Assembly (NCBI GenBank): GCA_014695175.1
Contig: JACJNV010000108.1
Location: forward strand, 1 to 64,000
DNA: 64,000 nt
Direction: 5' to 3'
From: Microcoleus sp. FACHB-DQ6
GTDB lineage: Bacteria; Cyanobacteriota; Cyanobacteriia; Cyanobacteriales; Microcoleaceae
Positions 53,728 to 62,198 of the stretch are shown here, one piece after another (positions within the stretch are counted from its first letter, which is position 1; each line of letters starts with the position of its first letter). The notes under the pieces are model-generated. The model saw nothing but the letters and a program-made list of their open reading frames with translations. It was not told the origin of the DNA and made no database searches. Both the position numbers and the translations under genes were made by a program.

Positions 53728-54549
53728 TTATGCATATTCTTCTAGAGAATCTTCATCTTCCAGGGAATCTTCATCTTCCAGGGAATCTTCCAGGGAATCT
53801 TCCAAGGAATCTTCTACGTCCTGCTGTTGGTTTTTTGTCTTTTGGGGGTTAGACTTAGCCGGCAAACAAATTAAATTATCATCCTCAGTATTAATCAAAC
53901 CTTTCGATCGCAACTTACCCATCAGCCTCGTCACCGTCACCCGCGTTGAGCCGATGGCGCTGCCAATTTGAGCGTGAGTCAAGGCCCAAGGCAGCCGATA
54001 GCCCCGAACCACATCCGGTTCGCCCTCACCTACGTAAGGTTCGCCGAACTCCTCGATCAACAAAGTGAGAAATCCCAACAGTCGGTCGATCGTCCGGCGC
54101 TGTCCCAAAGTGCTCAGCCAGAGAAGTTTCCGCTGGTGCTGGTAGCGAAACGCATCCAAAATTTCCCTGCGGAAGTGAGGCCAATTATCTAAGTCGTGCC
54201 AGTACATCCACACTACGTGAGTTTGATCGGCATGAGCGTAAGCTTGGAGAGTAAACGGAGACTGAGCAACCAGTTCAAAGGGCTGACCGGCGCCGACGAA
54301 GCCCAAAAAAGCTTCTTCTGTAGTTTTGTCAGCGGATTTTGACTTCGCCGCTGCTGCGCTAACTTGAGCGCTGCCTACGAGCCGCACAGAACCTTTCTGG
54401 ACTAAATACAGCAGTCCGGGTCTTGCGGGAATCCGCTCGTCTTTGCTAAAAGTCCGGCAGCGGTAGTGTTCCTGGGCCCAGTCGATAATTCGCTGCCAAG
54501 TGATAAAAGGTCGATCGATAGTCTCTAGAGGTGTGGAAGTTGATTGCAT
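53728..54549 (-). CDS. Crp/Fnr-family regulator with an acidic repeat tail
   Basis: The protein has 273 residues. The N-terminal cyclic-nucleotide-binding-like beta-roll (about 25-130) is interrupted by an Ala/Lys/Ser insert (SAAAAKSKSADKTTEE). The HTH at about 190-225 has LTHAQIGSAIGSTRVTVTRL. The C-terminus is a run of ED(S)LED repeats ending EYA. The effector cannot be told. It lies 125 bases upstream of mtnX on the same strand, so it may be cotranscribed with the mtn genes. Confidence 0.88.
   Translation of the reverse strand: MQSTSTPLETIDRPFITWQRIIDWAQEHYRCRTFSKDERIPARPGLLYLVQKGSVRLVGSAQVSAAAAKSKSADKTTEEAFLGFVGAGQPFELVAQSPFTLQAYAHADQTHVVWMYWHDLDNWPHFRREILDAFRYQHQRKLLWLSTLGQRRTIDRLLGFLTLLIEEFGEPYVGEGEPDVVRGYRLPWALTHAQIGSAIGSTRVTVTRLMGKLRSKGLINTEDDNLICLPAKSNPQKTKNQQQDVEDSLEDSLEDSLEDEDSLEDEDSLEEYA
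53737..53820 (-). repeat. Tandem CTTCCAGGGAAT units in the Crp gene tail
   Basis: Units of TCTTCATCTTCCAGGGAA and TCTTCCAGGGAA, in total about 84 bases, encode the acidic SLED(ED) tail. The units are almost identical, a sign of recent slippage. Confidence 0.8.
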
Positions 54550-54904
54550 AAGTGAGGCTCTGGGATATATTTAATAGTGAGAAAAACAGCTTCTGCCAGC
54601 AGTGCGATACAAAGTGAGACAACCAACCCCCGATCAAGCTTGCACGCTTCTTAACTATGCTGACTTTTCTGTCTTTTACCTAAAAATTTAATGTAGCAAA
54701 AAATACATCAAAAGGGTAGAGGTCAGCAAAAAATTTGTCGTAAATTATTGTATAGTTAGCAAACAAATCGCTAGAAAGCACATTAATTCGATGTAGCCCC
54801 GCCCGGGGGAGCCGATCGACTATCTCTGACATCAGCAGTTTAACGTACAAGAACAGTGCAAGCGGTAACAGTCGATCGTCGCTGTTACCGTAGGAGCAGC
54901 CGAT

Positions 54905-55942
54905 ATGGATACAGCAAATATCTCGCAGTGCCCGGAAGTTACAGTGAAGTGTTTCTTGCTTTCCAAGTTCCAAAGCGCGATCGCCCAGCAAGAGACACTA
55001 GGGGAAATTCCATTAAATCTCATAGGTTGCACCATTCTCAACAATAGGCAAAATGCCTGTTCCACAAAAAGTGAATTTGATTGTGGGGTGGGCATCCTGC
55101 CCGCCCAAGATGCCTGTTCCAAAAACAGTGAATTTGATTGTGGGGTGGGCATCCTGCCCGCCCATAACCAGCTTATTGAGAATAGTGCAATAATTCCGTT
55201 AAATCGGAGTAAAGATAGCGCGCGGGTACTGTACGTGTCTGCGATCGCCCTGAAATTGGCTAAAACTTGGCAGCAGAAACCGCAGACAATCGCGGCCGAG
55301 TTGGCCGAAACACTCGAACCGCTGTGCTACCCGGATTTCGCCGTTAAAGTAGCGCCGGCGGGAATTATTGAGTTGGAGTTGACTGATGCAGGTTTAGCCG
55401 TCTGGTTGCAGCGTTTAGCCCAAACGAACCTTCCAGTTTCAGAATCTAAAATATTATCTTCTGCTGTATGTGCCGATCGACTGTTTCCCATTCAGTACAG
55501 CCACGCGCGCTGCTGTTCCCTGCTGCGAATGGCCCACCGCGATCGGATAATTTCGATCGCCCAGCCCGATGTGACTACAGCGCCGCAAATTTGGTCCCTA
55601 GCGAGTCCAAATCCTATCCCTTGGATTGACGAGGGCGATCGACTGCGGCTAGTGCATCCAGCAGAACGCAGTTTAATATCGCAACTGTTAACAGTGCTAG
55701 ACAATTTATATCCTACTTTTGATGTAAAGAACCGCGAAAAACCTATCAATTATTTCAAATTAGCCAATAGTTTGAGCGAAGCATTTCAGATTTTTTACAG
55801 CCAGTGCCGAATTTGGGGTAAAGTTAAAATAGAACAGCCCCAACTCGCCCAATCCCGCTTGGGCTTAATATTAGCAACTCAATCTTTGCTGCGATTTATC
55901 CTAGAAGAGTTATTGAACGCTCTTGCTCCTTTAGAACTTTGA
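54905..55942 (+). CDS. DALR anticodon-binding domain protein (ArgRS C-terminal-like) with a MITE-like insertion
   Basis: The protein has 345 residues. The C-terminal half (about 195-345) matches the DALR helical domain of arginyl-tRNA synthetase (FPIQYSHARCCSLLRMAHRD, NYFKLANSLSEAFQIFYSQC, QSRLGLILATQSLL). The N-terminal part is also ArgRS-like (LYVSAIALKLAK). There is no catalytic domain with HIGH/KMSKS. Residues about 41-95 come from an inserted repeat: GCTILNNRQNACSTKSEF, then GVGILPAQ twice. The insertion keeps the frame. The function is unknown. Confidence 0.8.
   Translation: MDTANISQCPEVTVKCFLLSKFQSAIAQQETLGEIPLNLIGCTILNNRQNACSTKSEFDCGVGILPAQDACSKNSEFDCGVGILPAHNQLIENSAIIPLNRSKDSARVLYVSAIALKLAKTWQQKPQTIAAELAETLEPLCYPDFAVKVAPAGIIELELTDAGLAVWLQRLAQTNLPVSESKILSSAVCADRLFPIQYSHARCCSLLRMAHRDRIISIAQPDVTTAPQIWSLASPNPIPWIDEGDRLRLVHPAERSLISQLLTVLDNLYPTFDVKNREKPINYFKLANSLSEAFQIFYSQCRIWGKVKIEQPQLAQSRLGLILATQSLLRFILEELLNALAPLEL
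55027..55190. mobile_element. MITE-like element inserted in frame in the DALR-domain gene
   Basis: It begins TTGCACCATTCTCAACAAT and ends ATTGAGAATAGTGCAA, inverted ends of 15-16 bases. ATTCC[A/G]TTAAATC stands at 55007-55019 and 55193-55205, a near-perfect direct repeat 186 bases apart (62 codons). Inside are two copies of a GGTGGGCATCCTGCCCGCC stem. Confidence 0.8.
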
Positions 55943-56304
55943 TTTTGTTCCCATTTTTAGCAACCTTTATTCATACCAAGAGGTGGGTTTCCGAAAGTTT
56001 CCTTGACTTCTTCCATCTGAAAAGCTCTCTATTTTATCGGGTTCACCCTGAAAAAACCAGTAAGCTACTGTCGCATATAAAATTTATAAAAACTTAGCTA
56101 TTTATTGATTAACTATTAATAATGCAATTAATAATTATTCTCTAGTTTGGGCATTATTATTTTCCCTAATTTATTTAAGTAATCCTTCTTTTGGCTTTTT
56201 AGAGAGGTGATTTTTAGCTTGCATCTCTGGCTGTGTTACTTAAAATATTTAATCTTATACTATACAATTAAGCTGCGTAGCAGCTCATCTATTGGCTATC
56301 CAGT
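55943..56304. other. 362-base A/T-rich intergenic region
   Basis: No gene, hairpin or known repeat is clear. It is A/T rich (AATTAATAATTATT) and presumably carries the MFS gene promoter. Confidence 0.5.
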
Positions 56305-57828
56305 ATGCTCGAAACACAAGAAGAAGATTACAGAACGAGTCCTCTCCCTCTTCAGGAAATCGAAGAGGATATAGCCTTACCAGAGACGGTACTTCTGACC
56401 ACTCCGCCTCTAAAACTTTCCAAACCGGAAACTCGGTCAAGCCTCAGAGCACTAACTTTGGAGAGTGTCTTCGCTACGCTTTTTTACAGCATCATCGGCG
56501 GCGCGTTGCTCAGTAATTTCTTGCTGGATTTAGGGGCTGGCCCAGTCGAAATTGGTATGCTCGCCTCCATTCCTCAACTGGTAAATCTGCTCCAACCGTT
56601 CGGAGCTTATATAGGAGACCGACTGCAGAGCCGCCACTGGTATTCCCTCTGGATTTTCGGACTGTCGCGACTGCTGTGGCTGATTCTCGTGCCAGCAATG
56701 TGGTTGGGAGGCTCATTTCAGCTCGCTGGACATCAGGTAGTGCAGTTGACATTGGCAATCATCTGGGTAACTCAAGTCTTAGAATCTTTAGGTCGTGCTT
56801 CCTTCTTGAGCTGGTTGGCGGTTTTAGTACCTCAGCGGTTGCGCGGGCGGTATTTTGGCTTTCGCAATAGTGCTGTCAGCTTGACGAATCTCATTGGTGT
56901 GCCGTTGCTGGCTCTAGTGGTATCGAACTGGCCTGGTGGAAGGCTCCAAGGTTACAGTGCCATCTTGGTTTTAGGAATTGTGCTTGGCATCATCAGTCTA
57001 GGTTGTCAGTTCTTTATGACCGATGTGAACCCAAAGCTTGTACACGTCACGCATTCAGATATAGGCGAAAAATCATCCATAGGGGCAATTTTTAGCTTTC
57101 TCAAGGAAGCCAATTTTTTAAAGTTTTTGCTTTACTCTGGCCTATGGAGCTTTGCTGTTAACGTCAGCGCTCCCTTCTTTAACCTTTACTTGCTCGATGA
57201 CATAAATATAGATGTCAGCGTGGTAACGCTCTACAACAGCTTAGGAGCGGGTGCTAACTTACTGATGCTGGTTTTTTGGGGCAAACTGGCTGACCGGGTT
57301 GGGAACCGCCCGATCATGATAGTAGTGGGAATCTTGGTGGCTCTGACCCCTCTGCTCTGGCTAGAAGCTGGAACGGCTCCAATTTTTATATGGGTCTGGT
57401 TCCCGCTGTTGCACATCATCGGCGGTGCAACGTGGGCGGCGATCGACCTGTGCAGTGGTAATCTGATGATGTCGGTGACACCACTACGCAATCAGTCCCT
57501 TTACTTTGCGATCGCCGCGGCGGTTCCTGGTGTCACTGGGGCAATGGGAATCACCCTTGGTGGCTTTATCGCCACTTTGACCAATCTCGGTGGCTTGCCA
57601 GGGGTGTTTGCCCTCTCAGCCGTCTTACGACTGGCGGCTCTCCTGCCCTTGGTTTTTGTTCGCGAGCAGCGTTCTGTCTCTTTGGGTAAGTTTTGGCTGC
57701 TTTTGTTGCCCGCTTGGTGGAGAAGAGTGGCGATTGAACCTGGAGACATCAGGTTTCAACCATTAATAGTTGAACAGTTGGGCTCTGCGCCTGAAAGCTC
57801 AGGCGATCGGTCTTCAACAGTTGATTGA
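56305..57828 (+). CDS. Major facilitator superfamily transporter
   Basis: The protein has 507 residues with about 12 membrane helices after a 55-residue soluble N-terminus. The helix 2-3 loop YIGDRLQSRHW and the cytoplasmic GKLADRVGNRP are MFS motif-A-like. VVGILVALTPLLWLEAG and the C-terminal ILRR-type loop are consistent. The substrate cannot be predicted. It is single, with a decayed region downstream. Confidence 0.85.
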   Translation: MLETQEEDYRTSPLPLQEIEEDIALPETVLLTTPPLKLSKPETRSSLRALTLESVFATLFYSIIGGALLSNFLLDLGAGPVEIGMLASIPQLVNLLQPFGAYIGDRLQSRHWYSLWIFGLSRLLWLILVPAMWLGGSFQLAGHQVVQLTLAIIWVTQVLESLGRASFLSWLAVLVPQRLRGRYFGFRNSAVSLTNLIGVPLLALVVSNWPGGRLQGYSAILVLGIVLGIISLGCQFFMTDVNPKLVHVTHSDIGEKSSIGAIFSFLKEANFLKFLLYSGLWSFAVNVSAPFFNLYLLDDINIDVSVVTLYNSLGAGANLLMLVFWGKLADRVGNRPIMIVVGILVALTPLLWLEAGTAPIFIWVWFPLLHIIGGATWAAIDLCSGNLMMSVTPLRNQSLYFAIAAAVPGVTGAMGITLGGFIATLTNLGGLPGVFALSAVLRLAALLPLVFVREQRSVSLGKFWLLLLPAWWRRVAIEPGDIRFQPLIVEQLGSAPESSGDRSSTVD

Positions 57829-57851
57829 TTGTACGGCACAAAAGGCGCGCC

Positions 57852-57985
57852 TTAGCTCTGAACTGCATACTCTGTAAATTTTCGCATAAAAGGCGAGTGA
57901 AACCCCAGTACGATGTCGTTTTTGGCTACGCATAACTGCACCAATTCTTCTGCAAAATCAATTTCCGTCCCGCTGTACTGAAGTT
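57852..57985 (-). pseudogene. 3' end of a decayed gene
   Basis: On the minus strand the frame reads LQYSGTEIDFAEELVQLCVA and continues to FTEYAVQS before TAA at 57852-57854. It is preceded by an in-frame stop. Its composition is protein-like, but no family is recognised. Confidence 0.4.
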
Positions 57986-58071
57986 AAATTTTGCCCTCTT
58001 TTATATCAAAGTTAGGAATTACGTCGGCACACTACATATAGTGTGCCGAAAAAGGCATCTCGCGTTTGCTC

Positions 58072-58167
58072 TCATGAGCCATTTTTTGTCACTTCGGGGA
58101 GAGTATAAGACGCCGGCACCACATCTGTAACTACTAGACCATTAAAAATAATCCCCAAGTAATTCAT
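58072..58167 (-). pseudogene. 31-codon ORF, likely gene relic
   Basis: Minus-strand ATG at 58165-58167 reads MNYLGIIFNGLVVTDVVPAS and stops at 58072. It is too short to judge; it could be a small protein or part of the same decayed gene as its neighbours. Confidence 0.3.
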
Positions 58168-58325
58168 AAAATAGTCTATCAACCATTTTTAAACTGTTAA
58201 AATACTCATCAGATCCTCTAAGAGGTGACGGTTGTTGGCTCGCTTTTTTTCATAAATATAAAGTCTGGCCAATCGGGATAAGTTTTGTATGGTATCTAAT
58301 TATTTTTGGGTGCGTTCAACATTTT

Positions 58326-58560
58326 TTACGATGCCGATCGAGCTTTGAGGAAAGATCGCCAATTCTTCCGCTCGTCGCTCGCTCCTGGAACGGCGATGCT
58401 CAATTTCAGCAGTTGACGATCGCCTGTTAAGGGTTCTTCACATTCGGGCGTTGTAAAATAGCGAGAGTTTTCGTCAGTTTTTTGAGGATAAATCTCATGG
58501 TCACACTACCACGTACAGCCTCACCCAGGCGTCAAATTCATCGATGAATATCCCAAGATA
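58326..58560 (-). pseudogene. Frameshifted gene relic
   Basis: One frame reads IDEFDAWVRLYVVV and stops; a shift at about 58500 gives HEIYPQKTDENSRYFTTPEC and continues to SFLKARSAS before a stop at 58326-58328. The two segments join as one protein-like sequence. No family is recognised. Confidence 0.45.
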
Positions 58561-58575
58561 ATGCCTGCATCTAGT

Positions 58576-59739
58576 TTAAGGCGTTGCAGGCGAGATTTGC
58601 TTTTTTGCAGGTTTTGCGAGCGGCAGCGTTACGGTAAATGTACTGCCGACGCCTTCTTCACTGATCAAAGTAATTTCACCACCGTGCAAGTCCACGCATT
58701 TTTTAACAATGCTCAGCCCCAGTCCTGTACCGGGAATTCGACCGACATTTTTAGCCCGGTAAAATGAATCAAACAGCCGTCCTTGGTCTGCTACAGGTAT
58801 GCCAATTCCTGCATCCTGTACAGAAAAAATTGCGTCGGTTTCAGTAAGCTTTAATTCAAAGATTACTTCGGTATTTGGGGGAGAATACTTAATAGCATTG
58901 GACAGCAAATTGCCCAGAATTCGCCGGAGCAAGCTTACCTCCAAAGACGCCATCGCCGATTGACTGTTGTGATTCACAAAAATCAGCGCCACCCGATCTG
59001 TTTGAGGTTTCAACTTCAGGCTGCTCTGAAATTCCCCTACCAACTCATTACAAAACTTTGCTAAGTCTAGCGGTAGCAAGCAAAACCCGGCTTGTCCTGA
59101 CTCAACACGGCCCAGCAGCAGAACATCGTCTAATAACTGATCGATACCTTTGGCGGCTGCTTGAGTTTTGTCTAACAGTTCTTGTGTTTTCTCCTCTGTT
59201 AATGTCAACTTGTACTTGGTAAGAAGTTGTGTAGTGCCGATGATGAAATTCAAAGGATTGCGAACGTCATGGGCAATCATGTACAGCAAAGATGTTTTCA
59301 TCTCGTTGAGTTCTTGGGCTGTTTGCAGAGTGCGATCGAGTTGGTCGTGAGACAATTTAAGAGTTAAAGACAACTGGCGCGATCGCAGCAAAATCTCCAC
59401 CCGCGCTTGCAATTCAATCTTCTCGATCGGAGCGATAATCAAATCGTCAATACTTTGCCAAATAAATTGCGTTGCCATCCCTACATCCGAGCGGGATGTA
59501 ATCAAAAGAAAAGGCAAGCATACCGGGTGTTCTGCCTGTTTTTGGGCGGCCACCCATTGCCAGTGGCGTTTCAGGGAAATACCGTCAATTATCGCCAGGT
59601 CAAAAGATTGATTAAATGGTAAAAACTCCTCACTATTTTCTGTTGAGTGTGGCAGCAATACCTCATAGTAAACAGCTAGCCATTCTAATAACAGCCGGCG
59701 ATTTTCTTTCTGTTCGACAAGCAATAAAATTTGACTCAC
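58576..59739 (-). CDS. Histidine kinase with a degenerate receiver domain
   Basis: The 387-residue protein starts at GTG 59739, overlapping the upstream regulator's stop in GTGA. Residues 1-120 form a receiver-like domain with Asp52 but with the usual Lys-Pro replaced by Ala103-Pro104. HisKA has His157 in MIAHDVRNPLN. HATPase has LLSNAIKYSP, DAGIGIP and GTGLGLSI. There are no membrane segments. Its translation is coupled to the RR at 59736. A KaiC paralogue lies 530 bases upstream of that RR. Confidence 0.9.
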   Translation of the reverse strand: MSQILLLVEQKENRRLLLEWLAVYYEVLLPHSTENSEEFLPFNQSFDLAIIDGISLKRHWQWVAAQKQAEHPVCLPFLLITSRSDVGMATQFIWQSIDDLIIAPIEKIELQARVEILLRSRQLSLTLKLSHDQLDRTLQTAQELNEMKTSLLYMIAHDVRNPLNFIIGTTQLLTKYKLTLTEEKTQELLDKTQAAAKGIDQLLDDVLLLGRVESGQAGFCLLPLDLAKFCNELVGEFQSSLKLKPQTDRVALIFVNHNSQSAMASLEVSLLRRILGNLLSNAIKYSPPNTEVIFELKLTETDAIFSVQDAGIGIPVADQGRLFDSFYRAKNVGRIPGTGLGLSIVKKCVDLHGGEITLISEEGVGSTFTVTLPLAKPAKKQISPATP

Positions 59740-60107
59740 GCAGATTCTCCTAGCAAGCTGTGAACAATTCCCAGCAAATCTCTAACGATTAAAGGTTTTA
59801 CCAACATATTCCGAGCACCGTGGCAGAGGCTTTCGTGCTGAATGGCAGCGCTTTGTTTGGGCGAGAGTATCAGAAAAGGGATGTGGTGATTTCGCAGTTG
59901 TTCGCAGCACTCCCAAATCCGGCGGTCGAAACCAGAAATATCTACTAAAGCCATCCCGATCCTAGCAGGCTGACTGATAGCTTGTGCAACATCTTCAAAG
60001 TTATAAGCCGCAATCATCTGGTATCCTTCTTTGTTGAGAAATTGTGCTAATAGTTCCAAGTTTCGCTGATTGCGATCTACGGCTAAAATTATTGATTTGC
60101 CAGTCAT
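59736..60107 (-). CDS. Single-domain response regulator
   Basis: The protein has 123 residues from ATG 60107 with GAGGAAGC upstream. The receiver domain has Asp11, phospho-acceptor Asp56 (ALVDISG), Ser82 and Lys104 in LVKP. It has no output domain, so it acts as a phosphate relay or protein-protein switch. It is coupled to the kinase at 58576-59739. Confidence 0.85.
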   Translation of the reverse strand: MTGKSIILAVDRNQRNLELLAQFLNKEGYQMIAAYNFEDVAQAISQPARIGMALVDISGFDRRIWECCEQLRNHHIPFLILSPKQSAAIQHESLCHGARNMLVKPLIVRDLLGIVHSLLGESA

Positions 60108-60637
60108 TTATCAGCTTCCTCTGAATACGGGTTATACCATTTTAGATTTTAGATTTTAGATTTTAGATTTTAGAATGGGGAGTGACTGATTATATATGGG
60201 TTGGGAGGTGGCCTAAAGTGGGATTCTTTTTTTTATTTGGTATTATAGCAATCCTAAATGAATCGTAAAAAGATGTAGGGGTAGTGCCAAGAGTGCCTAC
60301 CCCGGCTTCATGGGGCAACCACGGGGGGTTTGCCCCTACAAGAATTACACAAATGATTTAGGATTGCTATAGCTTACGTTTCGGCGAGCTATTACATCGG
60401 TTTTCAGTTGAGTGAAGTACAGATGCTCTGGCACAGGACACGGCCCCGTGCCTCTACTGTATTTCATAGAATTGAAAACTGCTATAAAAGTCGAAAAATA
60501 CACAATTTTACCAATATATTTAAGTTTTGCAGGAATTAGGCTGGTGGTGAGGTGCGCGGTGCACACCCTACTGATTAGTAGATTCACGACTGCAAAATTA
60601 GCTGCAATTGCCCAAAAACAACACGACAAACCCCGAT
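60108..60637. other. 530-base intergenic region with a MITE-like element
   Basis: Contents in order are a heptamer tract (60141-60175), the MITE-like element at 60244-60371, a CACGGCCCCGTG palindrome near 60437-60452, and a GGTGCGCGGTGCACACC segment. No gene is seen. Confidence 0.6.
60244..60371. mobile_element. MITE-like repeat with TATAGCAATCCTAAAT ends
   Basis: The arms at 60244-60259 and 60356-60371 are 16 bases, exact inverted copies. The inside has CTACCCC/GGGG-type stems and no ORF. It shares its TATAGCAATCCT ends with 41316-41420. Confidence 0.7.
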
Positions 60638-62113
60638 TCAATCTTCATCCGCTCCCCCCTCACTCCACACCGGCGCCGAACCCAAAATGCCGCGCAGCCC
60701 CGCTATCGGTTTGCTGACTTTGATGCCGTAGCGAGTAATCTCGAGTTCTCGCAGAGTTCTCTCGAAATTGCTGACTCGTTTTTTAATTACTCCGATCGCC
60801 TTGCGGATTTCTGTCCTATTATGCAGTTGGCGTTCCAGATAGCGTATAAACAGAAGATTATCCGCCAAATAGCTAATTCCGATCTCGGTCAGCCGAAAAT
60901 CTCCGCTAATGGCTTCTACCTCATTAATCAAGATAACGGTGACTCCCATATTCTTCAGATACTTACACAAAGCGTGCAAATTGTTCACCAAATCTTGCCC
61001 CTGCATCGAAAGCTGATAGCCAGAAATACTGTCAATCATCACAATCTGCGTCTTTTCCTGCTCCACCTCCTGGCGTACCATACAGGCAAACTGATCCGGC
61101 GAGTAAAGCAAAGGTTCCACGGGTATCACGGAAAGACTTCCTTGCCCCATCATCGCCCCAACCGGGATGTTAACTGATTCGCAGCGGCGCAGCAGAGTAG
61201 AACTTGACTCCTCAAAAATGTAAACTACCGATCGCTCCCCCCTTCCTGCGGCTTCCTTCATAAACTGAATCCCCACCGTAGTTTTACCCACGCCGCTAGG
61301 CCCGCTAATCACCGTCACAGTCCCCCGTTCCAGTCCCCCGTGCAGTAGTTCGTCGATTTCTGGAACCCCAGCAGAAATCGCTTCAGCAACAAAATCCTGT
61401 TGATAGTTGTCTGGAAGCAGTCGCGGAAATACCTCCATACCAGCCTGAGTCAGGCGGAGCGAATGGCGGCCGCTGCGGAAGTTGGAGCCTCGCAGCTTGG
61501 TGACAGACATGGTGCGTCCTTCAGGGCGCAGTTCTAAATAAATTACTCCGTCGCTGATGAATTGCAAATCGTCGTCGGGAGCACTTGAAGTGCCCTCGGA
61601 GGTGAACACCACCGTCGCCCCCCCTTCCACCAAAAACCGCAGAAAAGACAGAACTTGCTTGCGAAACTGAAACTCATCCGCAGCTAAGTAGCGAAATTGA
61701 GTGATCGCGTCCAAAAACACCCGTTGTGGCTTGACAGCTTGGACTCGCTCGATAATCTTTTGTGTAGTCGGTTCTCGCTCAACCTCGGAGGGGGAGAAAA
61801 TGTCATAAGTCTGAACTTCTGTAAAGAATTCTGACGATGGACTCAAATCCAGGAACGCCATCGCTTCAATATCAAAACCGAGACTTGCGGCATTGGCCCG
61901 CAATTGCGCTTCCGGTTCTCCTAAAGTAATAAACAGGGGCGTTTCTCCCACAGCCACACCTGCTGCCAAAAAGTGAAAGCCCAGTGTAGTCTTGCCAGTA
62001 CCCGGGCCGCCACGCACCAGATAAGAGCGTTGAGAAATTAGGCCGCCGCCAATCACTTCGTTGAGACCGGTAATTCCCAGAGAAATTCGGTTTTGAGACA
62101 TTTGTTTTTTCAT
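60638..62113 (-). CDS. KaiC-family two-domain ATPase (RecA-like), circadian clock KaiC paralogue
   Basis: The protein has 491 residues, two RecA-like domains. CI has Walker A GGPGTGKTT (35-43) and Walker B RVFLDA (131-136). The CI Glu pair of KaiC is replaced by Glu66-Pro-Glu68. CII has Walker A GPSGVGKTT (271-279), Glu301-Glu302 and IVMIDS (357-362). At the phosphosite region, Ser414 is kept but the following Thr is Tyr415. It is thus related to, but not, the canonical clock KaiC. No kaiA or kaiB is adjacent. It is near the RR/HK pair on the same strand. Confidence 0.9.
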   Translation of the reverse strand: MKKQMSQNRISLGITGLNEVIGGGLISQRSYLVRGGPGTGKTTLGFHFLAAGVAVGETPLFITLGEPEAQLRANAASLGFDIEAMAFLDLSPSSEFFTEVQTYDIFSPSEVEREPTTQKIIERVQAVKPQRVFLDAITQFRYLAADEFQFRKQVLSFLRFLVEGGATVVFTSEGTSSAPDDDLQFISDGVIYLELRPEGRTMSVTKLRGSNFRSGRHSLRLTQAGMEVFPRLLPDNYQQDFVAEAISAGVPEIDELLHGGLERGTVTVISGPSGVGKTTVGIQFMKEAAGRGERSVVYIFEESSSTLLRRCESVNIPVGAMMGQGSLSVIPVEPLLYSPDQFACMVRQEVEQEKTQIVMIDSISGYQLSMQGQDLVNNLHALCKYLKNMGVTVILINEVEAISGDFRLTEIGISYLADNLLFIRYLERQLHNRTEIRKAIGVIKKRVSNFERTLRELEITRYGIKVSKPIAGLRGILGSAPVWSEGGADED

Positions 62114-62198
62114 GTTTTGAATATCGGGCCCGTATTAATATTTAATGGTTTTAGGCAGTGTTTTGATAATTTTTTTTACCGGGCGTCTGATAACCTTC

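Larger units (their letters stand above)
57829..58575. other. 747-base region with decayed minus-strand coding fragments
   Basis: No intact gene is seen, but at least three minus-strand stretches have coding character (57852-57985, 58072-58167, 58326-58560), each stopped or in different frames. TCGGCACACTACATATAGTGTGCCGA at 58024-58049 is a palindrome with 12-base arms. See the separate entries. Confidence 0.6.

Noticed and set aside
60608-61177. Plus-strand 189-codon frame across the KaiC-like gene
   Set aside because: Antisense to the conserved KaiC paralogue; no domain and no ribosome binding site.
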